Positions 17,505 through 26,857 of a stretch of 64,000 nucleotides of DNA are shown piece by piece. This DNA is from CAWJFP01 sp963842155 (GTDB lineage: Bacteria > Pseudomonadota > Alphaproteobacteria > JACZXZ01): NCBI GenBank assembly GCA_963842155.1, contig CAWJFP010000038.1, positions 1 through 64,000 of the forward strand, written 5' to 3'. The translations under genes were made by a program, and so were the position numbers. The notes under the pieces are model-generated. The model saw only the letters and a list, made by a program, of their open reading frames with translations, had not been told where the DNA came from and ran no database searches. Every line of letters starts with the position of its first letter. The stretch's first letter is position 1.

Positions 17505-19331
17505 TTGGGCCGGAGCAAGAAGAAGGCGAAATTCAAACTCGACGCCTCGTCGCTCGCGCTGGTGAGCCGGCTGATGCGCGATCATATCCGGCCGCTGGTG
17601 CCGCGCATCCTGTTCGCGCTCGTCTGCATGACGCTGGCGGCGGGGATGACGGCGGCGCTCGCCAAGCTGATGGAGCCGATCCTCGATCAGGTCTTCAAGA
17701 ACGGCAATATCGATCAGCTGCACGAGATCGGGCTCATCATTCTCGTCGTCTTCGTGGTCAAGGGCGCCGCCACCTACGGCGAGGCGGTGACCATGAACTA
17801 CATGGGCATGCGCATCATCGCCGACATGCAGCGCCGCATGTTCGACCATCTGATCGGCGCCGATCTGGCGTTTTTCCACGCCAACTCGACCGGCACGCTC
17901 GTCTCGCGCTTCACCAACGACGCCAACATGCTGCGCTCGGCGGTGTCGAACGCGCTGACCGGCATCGGGCGCGACAGCCTCACCCTCGTCTTCCTGCTGG
18001 GCGTCATGTTCTACCAGGACTGGCTGCTCGCCATCATCTCCTTCTTCGCCTTTCCCACGGCCGTGCTGCCGATCGTGCGGCTCGGACGGCGCATGCGCAA
18101 GGTCTCGATCTACGCGCAGGTCGAGCTCGGCGAGCTCACCACCTTGCTGGACGAGGCCTTCCGCGGCGTGCGCCATGTCAAGGCCTACGGCATGGAGCGC
18201 TACGAGGCGAGCCGCGTCCACCGCGTCATCGAGCGGCTTTTCGAGCTGGCGCAAAGGGCGGCCAAGACGCGCTCCGCCTCGAGCCCCATCATGGAGACGC
18301 TCGGCGGGCTCGCCATCGTGGCGGTGATCTTTTATGGCGGCTACCAGGTGGTGCATTCGGCCCGCACGCCCGGCGCCTTCTTCTCTTTCGTGACGGCGCT
18401 GCTGCTGGCCTACGAGCCAATGAAGCGCCTCGCCAATCTGAACGCGAATTTGCAGGAGGGCCTGGCCGCGGCCCAGCGCATCTACGCCATCCTCGACGCG
18501 GCGCCCGCGGTCACCGACCGCCCGGACGCGCGCCCGCTCAAGGCGAGCCGCGGCGCCATTCGTTTCGAGACCGTGCGCTTCGCCTACGGCCCCGAGAAGC
18601 CCGCGCTCGAGGGCATCAGCCTGGAGGTGCCGGCGGGCAGGACGGTCGCGCTCGTCGGGCCCTCCGGCGCCGGCAAGTCCACCATCCTCAACCTGATCCC
18701 GCGCTTCTACGACGTGGCCGAGGGCCGCGTCCTGGTCGACGGCAACGACGTGCGCGAGGTGACGCTCGCCTCGCTGCGCGCCAACATCGCCCTCGTCTCG
18801 CAGGAGATCGGCCTGTTCGACGACACGGTGCGCGCCAACATCGCCTATGGCCGGCCCGGCGCGTCGGAGACGGAGATCGAGGAGGCGGTGCGCATGGCGG
18901 GCGCGCACGGCTTCATCCGCGAGCTGCCCCAGGGCTACGACACCCAGGTCGGCGGCAATGGCGTGCGGCTCTCGGGCGGGCAGCGTCAGCGCATCGCCAT
19001 CGCGCGCGCCATGATCAAGCGCGCGCCGATCCTGCTGCTCGACGAGGCGACCTCGGCGCTCGACACCGAGACGGAGCGCCAGGTCCAGGCGGCGCTCGCC
19101 GAGCTCATGCGCGGCCGCACCACGCTCGTCGTGGCGCACCGGCTTTCCACCGTGATCGATGCGGACCTCATCTACGTGATCGACGAGGGCGCCGTGATCG
19201 AATCCGGGAGCCATGCGGAGCTCATGGCGCGCAAGGGCCATTACGCCCGTCTCTATGCCTTGCAGCTCGCGGAAGAGGCGTCCGAGGAAATTCCCGCGCC
19301 CGCCCTGCGCGGGGCCCGCGCCCGCGCCTGA
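17505..19331 (+). CDS. msbA: MsbA-like lipid exporter ABC transporter (fused TM-ATPase)
   Basis: About 608 aa from TTG 17505 (LGRSKKKAKFKLDASS), which has GGGAGA about 10 nt upstream; ATG at 17439 or 17367 would add unconserved residues. N-terminal half: six-helix ABC exporter domain. C-terminal half: ATPase with Walker A GPSGAGKST, Q-loop SQEIGLFDD, signature LSGGQRQR, Walker B ILLLDEAT and H-loop VVAHRLST. It heads a same-strand run with an acyltransferase, waaA and lpxK, so flipping of lipid A-core across the inner membrane is the likely job. Other lipid or peptide exporters of this type cannot be excluded. Confidence 0.9.
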   Translation: MGRSKKKAKFKLDASSLALVSRLMRDHIRPLVPRILFALVCMTLAAGMTAALAKLMEPILDQVFKNGNIDQLHEIGLIILVVFVVKGAATYGEAVTMNYMGMRIIADMQRRMFDHLIGADLAFFHANSTGTLVSRFTNDANMLRSAVSNALTGIGRDSLTLVFLLGVMFYQDWLLAIISFFAFPTAVLPIVRLGRRMRKVSIYAQVELGELTTLLDEAFRGVRHVKAYGMERYEASRVHRVIERLFELAQRAAKTRSASSPIMETLGGLAIVAVIFYGGYQVVHSARTPGAFFSFVTALLLAYEPMKRLANLNANLQEGLAAAQRIYAILDAAPAVTDRPDARPLKASRGAIRFETVRFAYGPEKPALEGISLEVPAGRTVALVGPSGAGKSTILNLIPRFYDVAEGRVLVDGNDVREVTLASLRANIALVSQEIGLFDDTVRANIAYGRPGASETEIEEAVRMAGAHGFIRELPQGYDTQVGGNGVRLSGGQRQRIAIARAMIKRAPILLLDEATSALDTETERQVQAALAELMRGRTTLVVAHRLSTVIDADLIYVIDEGAVIESGSHAELMARKGHYARLYALQLAEEASEEIPAPALRGARARA

Positions 19332-19361
19332 GGGGCGCCGGCGCCATGTCCGGACGCTGCC

Positions 19362-20096
19362 ATGCGTCTCGCTAGGTCCATAGCCCGCAACGAGCCGGCG
19401 CGCGGCCTGCTGTGCTGGGCGGCGGCGCAATATATTCGGCTCGTCCACGCCACCAGCCGCTGGGAGCTGCGCGGGGCCGAGGCGCCGCGCCGGCTGTGGG
19501 CCGAGCGCAAGCCTTTCATCCTCGCCTTCTGGCATGGCAGGCTTTTGCTGATGCCCTATTGCTGGGACCGCGGCACGCCCATCAACATGCTGATCTCGCG
19601 TCACGCGGACGGCCAGCTCATCGCGCGGACGGTTGGGCATTTCGGCATCGGCACGGTCGCGGGCTCCTCGAGCAAGGGCGGCGGACGGGCGATGCGCGCA
19701 ATGCTCAAGTCACTGCAGACGGGCGAATGCGTCGGCGTCACGCCCGACGGTCCGCGCGGTCCGCGCATGCGGGCGGACCCGGGAGTCGTCAACCTGGCCA
19801 GACTCGCCGGCGCGCCGATCCTCCCCTGCAGCTATTCGATCCGGCGCGGCCGGCTGCTCGCGAGCTGGGACCGCTTCCTGCTCGCCTTCCCCTTCGGCCG
19901 CGGCCTGTTTCTCTGGGGCGAGCCCATCCATGTGCCGCGCGAGGCCGATGAAGCGGCGCTCGAAGCGGCGCGCCGCAAGCTGGAGGACAGCCTCAACGAC
20001 CTCACGCGCGAGGCCGATCTGCTCTGCGGCGCGTCGCCGGTCGAGCCCGCGCCCTGCCATGCGCCGCCCGAGCCCGCCGCGGCGAGGGGCGCGTGA
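19362..20096 (+). CDS. DUF374 lysophospholipid acyltransferase-like protein
   Basis: 244 aa. Shows the features of the DUF374/LPLAT family found beside waaA in alphaproteobacteria: FILAFWHGRLLLMPY, SRHADGQLIARTVGHFG, a glycine/serine turn (GSSSKGGGRAMR) and the conserved TPDGPRGPRM. Predicted to transfer an acyl chain to a lipid A precursor or glycerolipid at the inner membrane. Lies 30 nt after the MsbA-like gene. Its stop overlaps the GTG start of waaA (GTGA), so translation is coupled. The exact substrate is inferred only from context. Confidence 0.85.
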   Translation: MRLARSIARNEPARGLLCWAAAQYIRLVHATSRWELRGAEAPRRLWAERKPFILAFWHGRLLLMPYCWDRGTPINMLISRHADGQLIARTVGHFGIGTVAGSSSKGGGRAMRAMLKSLQTGECVGVTPDGPRGPRMRADPGVVNLARLAGAPILPCSYSIRRGRLLASWDRFLLAFPFGRGLFLWGEPIHVPREADEAALEAARRKLEDSLNDLTREADLLCGASPVEPAPCHAPPEPAAARGA

Positions 20097-21403
20097 GCCC
20101 TCGTCTTTACCGCGCGCTCACCGTCGCGGGCGGCCCGGCGATTGCACTTCTCCTCGCCTGGCGCCGCGCACGAGGCAAGGAGGATGCCGCCCGCTTCGGC
20201 GAGCGGCTCGGAATTGCCAGCGTGGGCCGGCCCGCGGGGCCGCTCGTCTGGCTTCATGCCGCGAGCGTCGGCGAGGCGACCTCGGCCTTGGCGCTCGTCG
20301 AGCGGCTTCTGGCGCGCGATTCCAGGCTCGCCATCTTGGTCACGACCGGCACTGTCACTTCCGCGCGCGTCATGGCCGAGCGTCTGCCGCCGCGCGCGAT
20401 CCATCATTATGTGCCGGTCGACCGCCCTGCCGCCGTGCGCCGCTTCCTCGCTCATTGGCGTCCCGATCTCGCCATCTGGCTCGAATCCGAGCTCTGGCCG
20501 AACCTCGTGCTGGAGACGAAGCGCCGTCGCGTCCCCATGCTCATGGTCAATGGGCGAATGTCGGACCGCTCCCTCGCCGGCTGGCGGCGCTGGCCCAGCC
20601 TGATCCGGCCGCTGCTCCAAGCCTTCGCGCTCATTCTCGCGCAAGGCGAGGCGGATGCAGCGCGCTTCCGCGCGCTCGGGGCCGGAAGCGTGCTGGTGAC
20701 GGGGACGCTCAAATATGACGCCGCACGCCTGCCGGCCGACGACGCGGAGCTCGAGCGCATGAGCGCGATGCTCGAGGGCCGGCCCCGCTGGCTCGCCGCC
20801 AGCACGCATGAGGGCGAGGAGAGCATCGCGGCCGACGTCCATAAGGCGCTCAAGCAGCATTTCCCCGGGCTCGTCACCATCATCGCGCCACGCCACCCGG
20901 AGCGCGGGCCGCGTCTCGCTGTCCTGCTGGCGAAGCGGGGACTCGCGGTTGCGCGGCGCGGTGCCGGCGAGGCGATCGAGCGAGGCTGCGACGTCTATAT
21001 CGCTGACAGCATGGGCGAGCTCGGTCTCTTCTATCGGCTAAGCCGTGTCGTCTTCGTGGGCGGCTCGCTCGTGCCCCATGGCGGGCAAAATCCGCTGGAG
21101 CCGGCGCTGCTCGGGAGTGCCATCCTCCACGGGCCCCATATCGGCAACTTCCAGCCGGTCGCCGACGCGCTCGCCAAGGTGGGAGCGTCGGCGACGGTGA
21201 CGGATTCGGCCTCGCTCGCCGCCGAGGTCGCGCGGCTGCTCTCCGACGACAAGCTCTGCGCCCGTCGCGGCGCTGCGGCGTGCGCCGCCGCGGCGGCCGG
21301 CCGGGGCGTGCTGGAGCGGGTCGTGACGGCGCTGCTGCCGTGGCTCGACGAGCTCGGCGACGCGCGAGAGCGGCCGGCGGAGGCCAGCATTGCGCATGCC
21401 TGA
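20093..21403 (+). CDS. waaA: 3-deoxy-D-manno-octulosonic acid (Kdo) transferase
   Basis: 436 aa starting at GTG 20093. Adds Kdo from CMP-Kdo to the lipid A precursor at the cytoplasmic face of the inner membrane. A short N-terminal hydrophobic anchor (GGPAIALLLAW) precedes the GT-B fold. Family signatures: LVWLHAASVGE with the catalytic Glu, TTGTVTSA, HHYVPVD, WLESELWPN, and in the second half APRHPERG, GCDVYIADSMGELGLFYRLS and FVGGSLVPHGGQNPLEPA. Overlaps both neighbours by a few nt, so it is part of one operon. Number of Kdo residues added is not predictable. Confidence 0.96.
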   Translation: MSPRLYRALTVAGGPAIALLLAWRRARGKEDAARFGERLGIASVGRPAGPLVWLHAASVGEATSALALVERLLARDSRLAILVTTGTVTSARVMAERLPPRAIHHYVPVDRPAAVRRFLAHWRPDLAIWLESELWPNLVLETKRRRVPMLMVNGRMSDRSLAGWRRWPSLIRPLLQAFALILAQGEADAARFRALGAGSVLVTGTLKYDAARLPADDAELERMSAMLEGRPRWLAASTHEGEESIAADVHKALKQHFPGLVTIIAPRHPERGPRLAVLLAKRGLAVARRGAGEAIERGCDVYIADSMGELGLFYRLSRVVFVGGSLVPHGGQNPLEPALLGSAILHGPHIGNFQPVADALAKVGASATVTDSASLAAEVARLLSDDKLCARRGAAACAAAAAGRGVLERVVTALLPWLDELGDARERPAEASIAHA

Positions 21404-22373
21404 ATTCTGGTCGCGCGCCGACAGCCGCGCCGGCGCTTGGCTCGCCCCGTTGAGCCGGCTCTATGACCTGGCCGGCCGGCTGCGCTCCGCGTTCGTCAAG
21501 CCTGAGCGGCTGCCCGTGCCCGTGATCTGTGTCGGCAATCTCACCGCGGGAGGCGCGGGCAAGACGCCGACCGCCTTGGCGATCGCGCAATGGTTCCGCG
21601 CGCGGGGGCGCAGACCGCACTTCCTCACGCGCGGCTATGGTGGACGGAAGACCGGGCCTTTGCTGGTCGATCCCAAGCTGCATGATTTCCGCGCCGTCGG
21701 CGACGAGGCCCTATTGCTGGCAGCGGCGGGACCGACTTGGGTCGCGCGCGACAGGCGCGCAGGCGCGCACGCCGCCGTGGCGGCCGGCGCCGATCTCATC
21801 ATCATGGATGACGGGCTGCAGAATCCGAGCCTCGCCAAGGATATATCGCTTCTCGTCGTCGATGCCGGCTTCGGCCTCGGCAACGGCCGGATGATCCCGG
21901 CCGGACCCTTGCGGGAGCCGCTCGCGCGCGCCCTCGGCCGCGTGCAGGCCGTGATCGTGATCGGCCATGACGACGGCAATCTTGCCGCGCGGCTCGGCGG
22001 CACCTTGCCCGTGCTGGCCGGCCGACTGGCGCCGGAGCCGCGCGCGCAAGCGCTGCGCGGCCAAAAGGTCGTTGCCTTCGCCGGCATCGGGCGTCCCGCC
22101 AAGTTCTTCGCCACCCTCGCCGAGCTGGGCTGCAGTCTGGTGGCGACCAAATCCTTCGCCGATCATCATGTCTACGATCCCGACGAGCTCATGGAGCTTG
22201 TCGAGCTGGCGAGCATGGCGAAGGCGCTCCCTGTCACCACCGAGAAGGACTTCATGCGCCTGCCGCGCGAGGCGCGGCCGATGTTCAAGGTCTGCCGCGT
22301 CGCCCTCGAATGGCGCGACGAAACGGCGTTGGAGCGTATCCTGCGCCCGCTGCTGGAGCTGCCGTCGCCTTAA
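21396..22373 (+). CDS. lpxK: Tetraacyldisaccharide 4'-kinase
   Basis: 325 aa from ATG 21396, inside the last codons of waaA; an in-frame TTG at 21390 lies at better distance (6 nt) from GGAGG, so either may be used. Phosphorylates the 4' position of the lipid A disaccharide at the inner membrane. The P-loop is GNLTAGGAGKTPTA, followed by FLTRGYGGRKTGPLLVD, IIMDDGLQNPSL and the later KSFADHHVYDPDEL and TTEKDFMRLP, all typical of LpxK. With MsbA, acyltransferase and WaaA it forms a lipid A-core assembly operon. Confidence 0.96.
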   Translation: MPEFWSRADSRAGAWLAPLSRLYDLAGRLRSAFVKPERLPVPVICVGNLTAGGAGKTPTALAIAQWFRARGRRPHFLTRGYGGRKTGPLLVDPKLHDFRAVGDEALLLAAAGPTWVARDRRAGAHAAVAAGADLIIMDDGLQNPSLAKDISLLVVDAGFGLGNGRMIPAGPLREPLARALGRVQAVIVIGHDDGNLAARLGGTLPVLAGRLAPEPRAQALRGQKVVAFAGIGRPAKFFATLAELGCSLVATKSFADHHVYDPDELMELVELASMAKALPVTTEKDFMRLPREARPMFKVCRVALEWRDETALERILRPLLELPSP

Positions 22374-22429
22374 GGTCGATTTATCAGGGTCGGTTTTGCA
22401 ATCGAGTGCCGCACGGCTATCTTCCAAAC

Positions 22430-24292
22430 ATGCAGGAACCGAACAGCGTGCTCTCGTTGAGCGATCTCCTCGCGCAGGCGATCGAGCATCATCGGGCCGG
22501 CCGTTTCCCCCAGGCGGAGCAGCTCTGTCGAGAGCTGCTCGCGCGGGACGCCAACCATGTCGATGCTTTGCATTTGATGGGCGTTCTGGCCTTCCGTGCC
22601 TCCCGAAGCGATATTGCCGTCGACTATTTCCGCAAGGCCATCGCCGGCAACGAGCAGGTGGCCCAGTTTCATTACAATCTGGGCGTCGCCCTTGGGGCTC
22701 TCGGCCGCCGCACGGAAGCCCGTTCGGCGCTGGAGGAGGCGGTCCGGCTCGCCCCGGCCCAAGCGAATTTTCAGGCGGCACTCGGCCGCTGCCTTCTGCT
22801 CGAGGGTTTCGTCCCCGCGGCAATGACGGCCTTGCAGGCTGCATTGGCGTTGGACAAGCACCATGCCGGGGCGCTGATCAATCTCGGCGTCTGCCATCAT
22901 CAACTCGGCCATCTCGACGCCGCGGAGAATTGCTTTCGCCGCTCCCTCGAAAGCCGGCCGGGCAATGCGCATGCATGGAACAACCTCGCGGCTATCGCGA
23001 TCGAACGTGGCGAGCCCGAAAAGGCGATCCCTCTTTACGAGCGCGCCTATACCATCGACCCGGCCTATGCCGAGGCCTACGACAATCGGCTTATGGCCGA
23101 GCAATTTCGCGTCGATGTGACGCCCGAACGGCTCCGCCAAATATCCGATGCCTGGGATGAGCGGTTCGGCGCCCAAGCAAATCCAATTCCGCTTCGGCGC
23201 ATCCCCCCGGGGTCGCCGCTGCATATCGGCTTTGTCTCGCCCGACCTTTACCGCACGCCGGTCGGGTATTTCCTGATCGGCCTGCTGGAAGCCCTCGAAC
23301 GCGCCGATGCACGATGTTTTCTCTATTCCGACAGCGCCACATCCGACGATCTGACCCGGCGTCTCGCCGCGGCCGGAATCTGGCGCGACATGAGAGGAAA
23401 GGGTCATGACGCGCTCGCCGAGGCGATCCGGACGGACGGGATCGACATCCTGTTCGACCTGGCCGGCCATACCAAGGGCAATCGGCTGCAAAGCTTCGCC
23501 CGGCGACTGGCGCCGATCCAGATCACCTGGGCCGGATATGCCGGCACGACAGGCGTCGCGTCGATGGATTTCATTTTGGCCGACCGGCTGCAAATTCCGC
23601 AAGACGCCGAACCATTCTATCGCGAGACCGTCTTACGCCTGCCTCACGACTATGTCTGCTACGAGCCGCCCTCCTACGCTCCCGCGACAGGCCCGTTGCC
23701 GGCGCTTCGGAACGGGTATGTCACCTTCGCGGGATTCCACAATCCGGCAAAGATCGGCCCGCTATCGTTGGAACTCTGGCGGCGCGTGCTGGCCGCCATA
23801 CCGAATGCGCGGTTGATCCTCAAATACAACAATCTGGATCTGCCGGACACGACGCGGCGTATCCGCCGGCACTTCGCCGATGCCGGGATCGCCGACGAGC
23901 GGATCGTCATCGAAGGCCGCAGCACGCATGGCGCCATGCTCGCCCGCTACAACGACGTGGATATCGCGCTCGACAGCCTGCCCTATAGCGGCGGGCTCAC
24001 CAGCTGCGAGGCGCTCTGGATGGGGGTGCCCGTGGTCACCCTGCCGGGCCGCACATTCGCCGGACGGCATTCGCTGACCCATTGCAGCGCGCTCGGACTG
24101 ACCGACTGCATCGCCGGCGACGCCGACGGTTATGTGCGGATCGCGGCTTCCCTGGCGGAGGATCTACCGGGACTGGCGGACCGGCGTGCCGCGCTGAGAC
24201 GGCGGATGGCGGCATCGCCTCTCTGCGATGCTTCCGGCTTTGCGGCGGAATTCCTGGCGCTGATGCGCGGGATCGTGGAACGGTCGCCATAA
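22430..24292 (+). CDS. TPR protein with SPINDLY/O-GlcNAc transferase-like (GT41) domain
   Basis: 620 aa from ATG 22430. Residues about 1-220 are tetratricopeptide repeats (for example HYNLGVALGALGRRTEARSA, ALINLGVCHHQLGHLDAAE). The rest is a GT-B glycosyltransferase of the OGT/SPINDLY class: LHIGFVSPDLYRTPVGYF, DILFDLAGHTKGNRLQ, APIQITWAGYAGTTGV, FAGFHNPAKIGP and the donor-site TPYSGG-like DSLPYSGGLTSCEALWMGVPVVTL. Bacterial members glycosylate proteins such as adhesins or flagellins, or act in polysaccharide synthesis. Acceptor unknown. Follows lpxK by 57 nt on the same strand and may be co-transcribed. Confidence 0.88.
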   Translation: MQEPNSVLSLSDLLAQAIEHHRAGRFPQAEQLCRELLARDANHVDALHLMGVLAFRASRSDIAVDYFRKAIAGNEQVAQFHYNLGVALGALGRRTEARSALEEAVRLAPAQANFQAALGRCLLLEGFVPAAMTALQAALALDKHHAGALINLGVCHHQLGHLDAAENCFRRSLESRPGNAHAWNNLAAIAIERGEPEKAIPLYERAYTIDPAYAEAYDNRLMAEQFRVDVTPERLRQISDAWDERFGAQANPIPLRRIPPGSPLHIGFVSPDLYRTPVGYFLIGLLEALERADARCFLYSDSATSDDLTRRLAAAGIWRDMRGKGHDALAEAIRTDGIDILFDLAGHTKGNRLQSFARRLAPIQITWAGYAGTTGVASMDFILADRLQIPQDAEPFYRETVLRLPHDYVCYEPPSYAPATGPLPALRNGYVTFAGFHNPAKIGPLSLELWRRVLAAIPNARLILKYNNLDLPDTTRRIRRHFADAGIADERIVIEGRSTHGAMLARYNDVDIALDSLPYSGGLTSCEALWMGVPVVTLPGRTFAGRHSLTHCSALGLTDCIAGDADGYVRIAASLAEDLPGLADRRAALRRRMAASPLCDASGFAAEFLALMRGIVERSP

Positions 24293-24720
24293 CCGTCGGG
24301 TCGTAAGAGGCTCGGACGCACCGCGCGCCGCATCGCCGCCCGGTCCCCGGGCGGCATAAGGTCACCGAATTGCCGCTGCGCCGCTTCTTCGTCGCTCCAG
24401 CCAAAATGATTGCCGAATCAAGCGCTTGGAGCAAAAAGCGATAAAAGAATTTTAACTTAATGAAACAGTAATTTTCAAGCGGCTCTCTTGAAATTTTCGA
24501 AGGCTTTCGCCAGATATGCTCCGCACGCAGATGAAACAATATGGATGAACAGACCTGATTTCGCCTCATTTGTCTTGCATTTGATCAAGCTGAGCTGTTC
24601 ATGAAAATGAATAGACCGTAATAATATTTGCCGATATATCCATAATTTCGTGTCACAGGGTTTGACATCTTAGCGCGTATTTGGTTTGGCATTTTCTGCA
24701 TTGTTGAAGAGGAGGCACGG
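24293..24720. other. Intergenic region upstream of the porin gene
   Basis: No gene seen in 428 bp. The right half is AT-rich (about 24400-24700), as expected for a strong promoter with a long leader. A TTGACA at 24662-24667 is the only recognisable element; I could not place a convincing -10. Confidence 0.4.
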
Positions 24721-25428
24721 ATGTCGAAGCTGTCTTTTGGGGTCGCTGCGGCCGCGGCGGTCTGCATTCTCGGCGCGGGTTCGGCGGCCCATGCGCAGCA
24801 ACTCCAAATTCCGGGCTTCTATGTGGACATCCATGGCGGAGCCGATTTCATGGAGAAGGGCGATACGCGCGTGGAGAACGGCGGCGCCACGCTCAAGGGC
24901 CAGACGGTCTTCTCCTCCAATGGCTGGCTCGGCGGCATCGCCGGGGGTTACGAGATGCCGCTCAATTGGGTGGTGTCGGGCGACAGCGTGGCGATCGAGG
25001 AGGAGTTCACCTATCGCGACAACGGCTTGCGGAAATTCGACATGCCGGGGGGCTCGGCGCCGCTCGGCGGCCACGAGAATAGCTACGCCGTGATGACCAA
25101 CGGCTATTACCGCTATAACACTGGCACGCCCTTCACGCCCTATATCGGCGCGGGCGCCGGCGTCGCGGTGCTCGGCCTGCATGCCACCACCCCGCTTTTG
25201 GCCGGCGCGAGCTTCGACGATTCGGACGCCGAGTTCGCCTATCAGGGGATCGCAGGCGTGTCCTACGCCTTTACCCCGCAAATCAGCCTCGGGCTCGAAT
25301 ATCGCTATTTCGGCACCACCACGGGGCATTTCAGCGACAATGTGGGCGCCGGCGTCGGACCCACCAAGATCAGCGCCGATGGCAACTCGCATAATGTGCT
25401 GCTGAAGCTCACCTACCATTTCCAATAA
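24721..25428 (+). CDS. Outer-membrane beta-barrel protein (Omp25/RopB-like)
   Basis: 235 aa. A strong ribosome site (GAGGAGG) lies 5-6 nt before the ATG. Signal peptide: GVAAAAAVCILGAGSAAHAQ. The mature protein is an eight-strand-type barrel with alternating aromatic strands (GFYVDIHGGADF, YAVMTNGYYRYN, FTPYIGAGAGVAVLG, SLGLEYRYFGTTTG) and ends in an aromatic-rich strand LLKLTYHF with terminal Phe-Gln, close to the usual C-terminal Phe signature for BAM insertion. Likely an abundant surface porin-like protein. Followed by a GC hairpin. Confidence 0.88.
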   Translation: MSKLSFGVAAAAAVCILGAGSAAHAQQLQIPGFYVDIHGGADFMEKGDTRVENGGATLKGQTVFSSNGWLGGIAGGYEMPLNWVVSGDSVAIEEEFTYRDNGLRKFDMPGGSAPLGGHENSYAVMTNGYYRYNTGTPFTPYIGAGAGVAVLGLHATTPLLAGASFDDSDAEFAYQGIAGVSYAFTPQISLGLEYRYFGTTTGHFSDNVGAGVGPTKISADGNSHNVLLKLTYHFQ

Positions 25429-25456
25429 GCCGCCCTGATCCGCAGCCGCGAGGGCG

Positions 25457-25483
25457 GGCCCGGGCTTCGCTGGAGCCCGGGCC
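25457..25483 (+). terminator. GC-rich hairpin after the porin gene
   Basis: GGCCCGGGCT - 7-nt loop - AGCCCGGGCC, perfect 10-bp stem 29 nt past the stop. No U-run, but the stem is strong and the position fits. Confidence 0.6.
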
Positions 25484-25560
25484 GTTCGCTTGCGTGGGCA
25501 ACAGGCGAGGCCGAGCCCTATAATGGCGCGATCGCTCACTCCCGGACGAGGGCAGCTTCA

Positions 25561-25971
25561 ATGGCGACCGTGCCACTCATCGACTATGAATCGGCGAGCG
25601 CCGACGTGCGCGCCGTCTATGACGACATCATGGCGACGCGCAAGATCGACTGGATCAATAATTTCTGGAAGGCGCTCGCCAACCATCCGCCGACGCTGAA
25701 GCGCACCTGGCAAAGCGTCAAGGAGGTGATGGCGCCCGGCGCCCTCGACCCGCTGGTCAAGGAGATGATCTATGTCGCGGTCAGCGCCACCAACGGCTGC
25801 GATTACTGCATCCGCTCGCACAGCGCCGCGGCACGCAAGGCCGGGATGACCGAGGCCATGCTCGCCGAGCTCATGGCGGTGGTCGGCATGGCGAACGAGA
25901 CGAACCGCCTTGTCGCCGGCTATCAGGTGGAGATCGATCCACCCTTTATGGCGACGGGCAAGCAGTCCTAG
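25561..25971 (+). CDS. Carboxymuconolactone decarboxylase / AhpD-like family protein
   Basis: 136 aa, all-helical. Carries the AhpD-type redox core: NGCDYCIRSHSAAARKAG, i.e. CxxC followed by SH, which in AhpD forms the peroxidase/relay centre. The N-terminal half (DVRAVYDDIMATRKIDWINNFWKALANHP) is typical of the gamma-carboxymuconolactone decarboxylase superfamily. Probably a thiol peroxidase or disulfide relay protein in the cytosol. The stop overlaps the stop of the convergent M23 gene. No recognised reductase partner nearby. Confidence 0.88.
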   Translation: MATVPLIDYESASADVRAVYDDIMATRKIDWINNFWKALANHPPTLKRTWQSVKEVMAPGALDPLVKEMIYVAVSATNGCDYCIRSHSAAARKAGMTEAMLAELMAVVGMANETNRLVAGYQVEIDPPFMATGKQS

Positions 25972-26857
25972 TCGCCCGAGGCGGGCGCGGCTCCTGACGG
26001 CGGGGAGGCCGCTTGCGGCATGGGCGGCACGAGAAAGGCCGGATCGAGCCGCGCATCCTGCCAGTTCATGCCCCAATGAAGATGAGCGCCGGTGGCACGC
26101 CCCGTCGCTCCCACGCGCGCGATCTCGTCGCCCTGGCGGACGCGCTCGCCGACCTGAACCTCGATCTTGGAGAGATGCAGGAAGATCGAGCTCAAGCCCA
26201 GCCCGTGATCGAGGATGAGCGTGCCGCCGGTGAGGTAGAAATCCGGCGCGGCCAGGGTCACCACGCCGTCGGCCGGCGCGCGCACGGGCGTGCCGGCGGG
26301 GGCCGCGATGTCGACGCCCATATGCGGGGCGCGCGGCTGGCCGTTGAGGATGCGCTGGCTGCCATAGACCCCGCTGATCGGCCCCTGCACCGGCCAGGCG
26401 AAGCCGCTGGCGTAGAGCGGCTCGCGGATCAGCGTTCGCGCGCGCGGCGTTGATCTGCGTCTGCTCGATCTTCATGCGCGCAAGCGCCTCGGGCGGCGGG
26501 GTCACGAAGGCGAAGGGCAGGCCCTCGATGCGCTGGGTGGGATATTCGCGTTGCGCAATGGCGAGCCGGCGCTCCTCGCTTTTGCCGTCGGCATAACGCA
26601 GCAGGAGGACCGCCTCGGGCTTGGCGTCGCGGCCGAAGCCCACCAGGAAGCGCCCGTCGGCCGCGACCGTGACCGGCTTGCCGTCGAGCGCGATCTCGGT
26701 TCCCGGCGCCGCGCGGCCGAAGAGGATGCCGCCTTGCGCGGCGTGGCCCTCGAGCGCGAGCTCGGCGGCGTTGCCGGGCGCCGTGGCGGCGAGCCCGATT
26801 GCGAAGGCGGCAACGACGGCGATCGCGCCGCATAGCGCGATAAAGCGTGCTTCTCAC
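25968..26857 (-). CDS. M23-family (LysM-free) murein metallopeptidase, two +1 frameshifts
   Basis: Starts with GTG 26857 overlapping the xseA stop (GTGA). Signal region reads AIAVVAAFAIGLAATAPG after one extra base near 26833. The middle part (GRFLVGFGRDAKPEAVLLLRYADG, REYPTQRIEGLPFAFVTPPPEALAR) is the N-terminal domain usual in this group. A second extra base near 26440, in a CG-repeat, precedes RTLIREPLYASGFAWPVQGP and the LytM domain: MGVDIAAPAGTPVRAPADG and the GAHLHWGM active-site motif. Span is 3n+2, so removing two bases gives about 295 aa. Expected to cleave peptidoglycan cross-bridges in the periplasm. Confidence 0.85.

Noticed and set aside
17375..19375. 666-codon frame overlapping the MsbA-like gene on the same strand, and a 732-codon antisense frame
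   Set aside because: Shadows of the ABC transporter; low-complexity translations without motifs.
24293..24720. Possible tRNA or small RNA in the AT-rich gap before the porin
   Set aside because: No cloverleaf, T-loop or conserved hairpin with U-tract found by eye.
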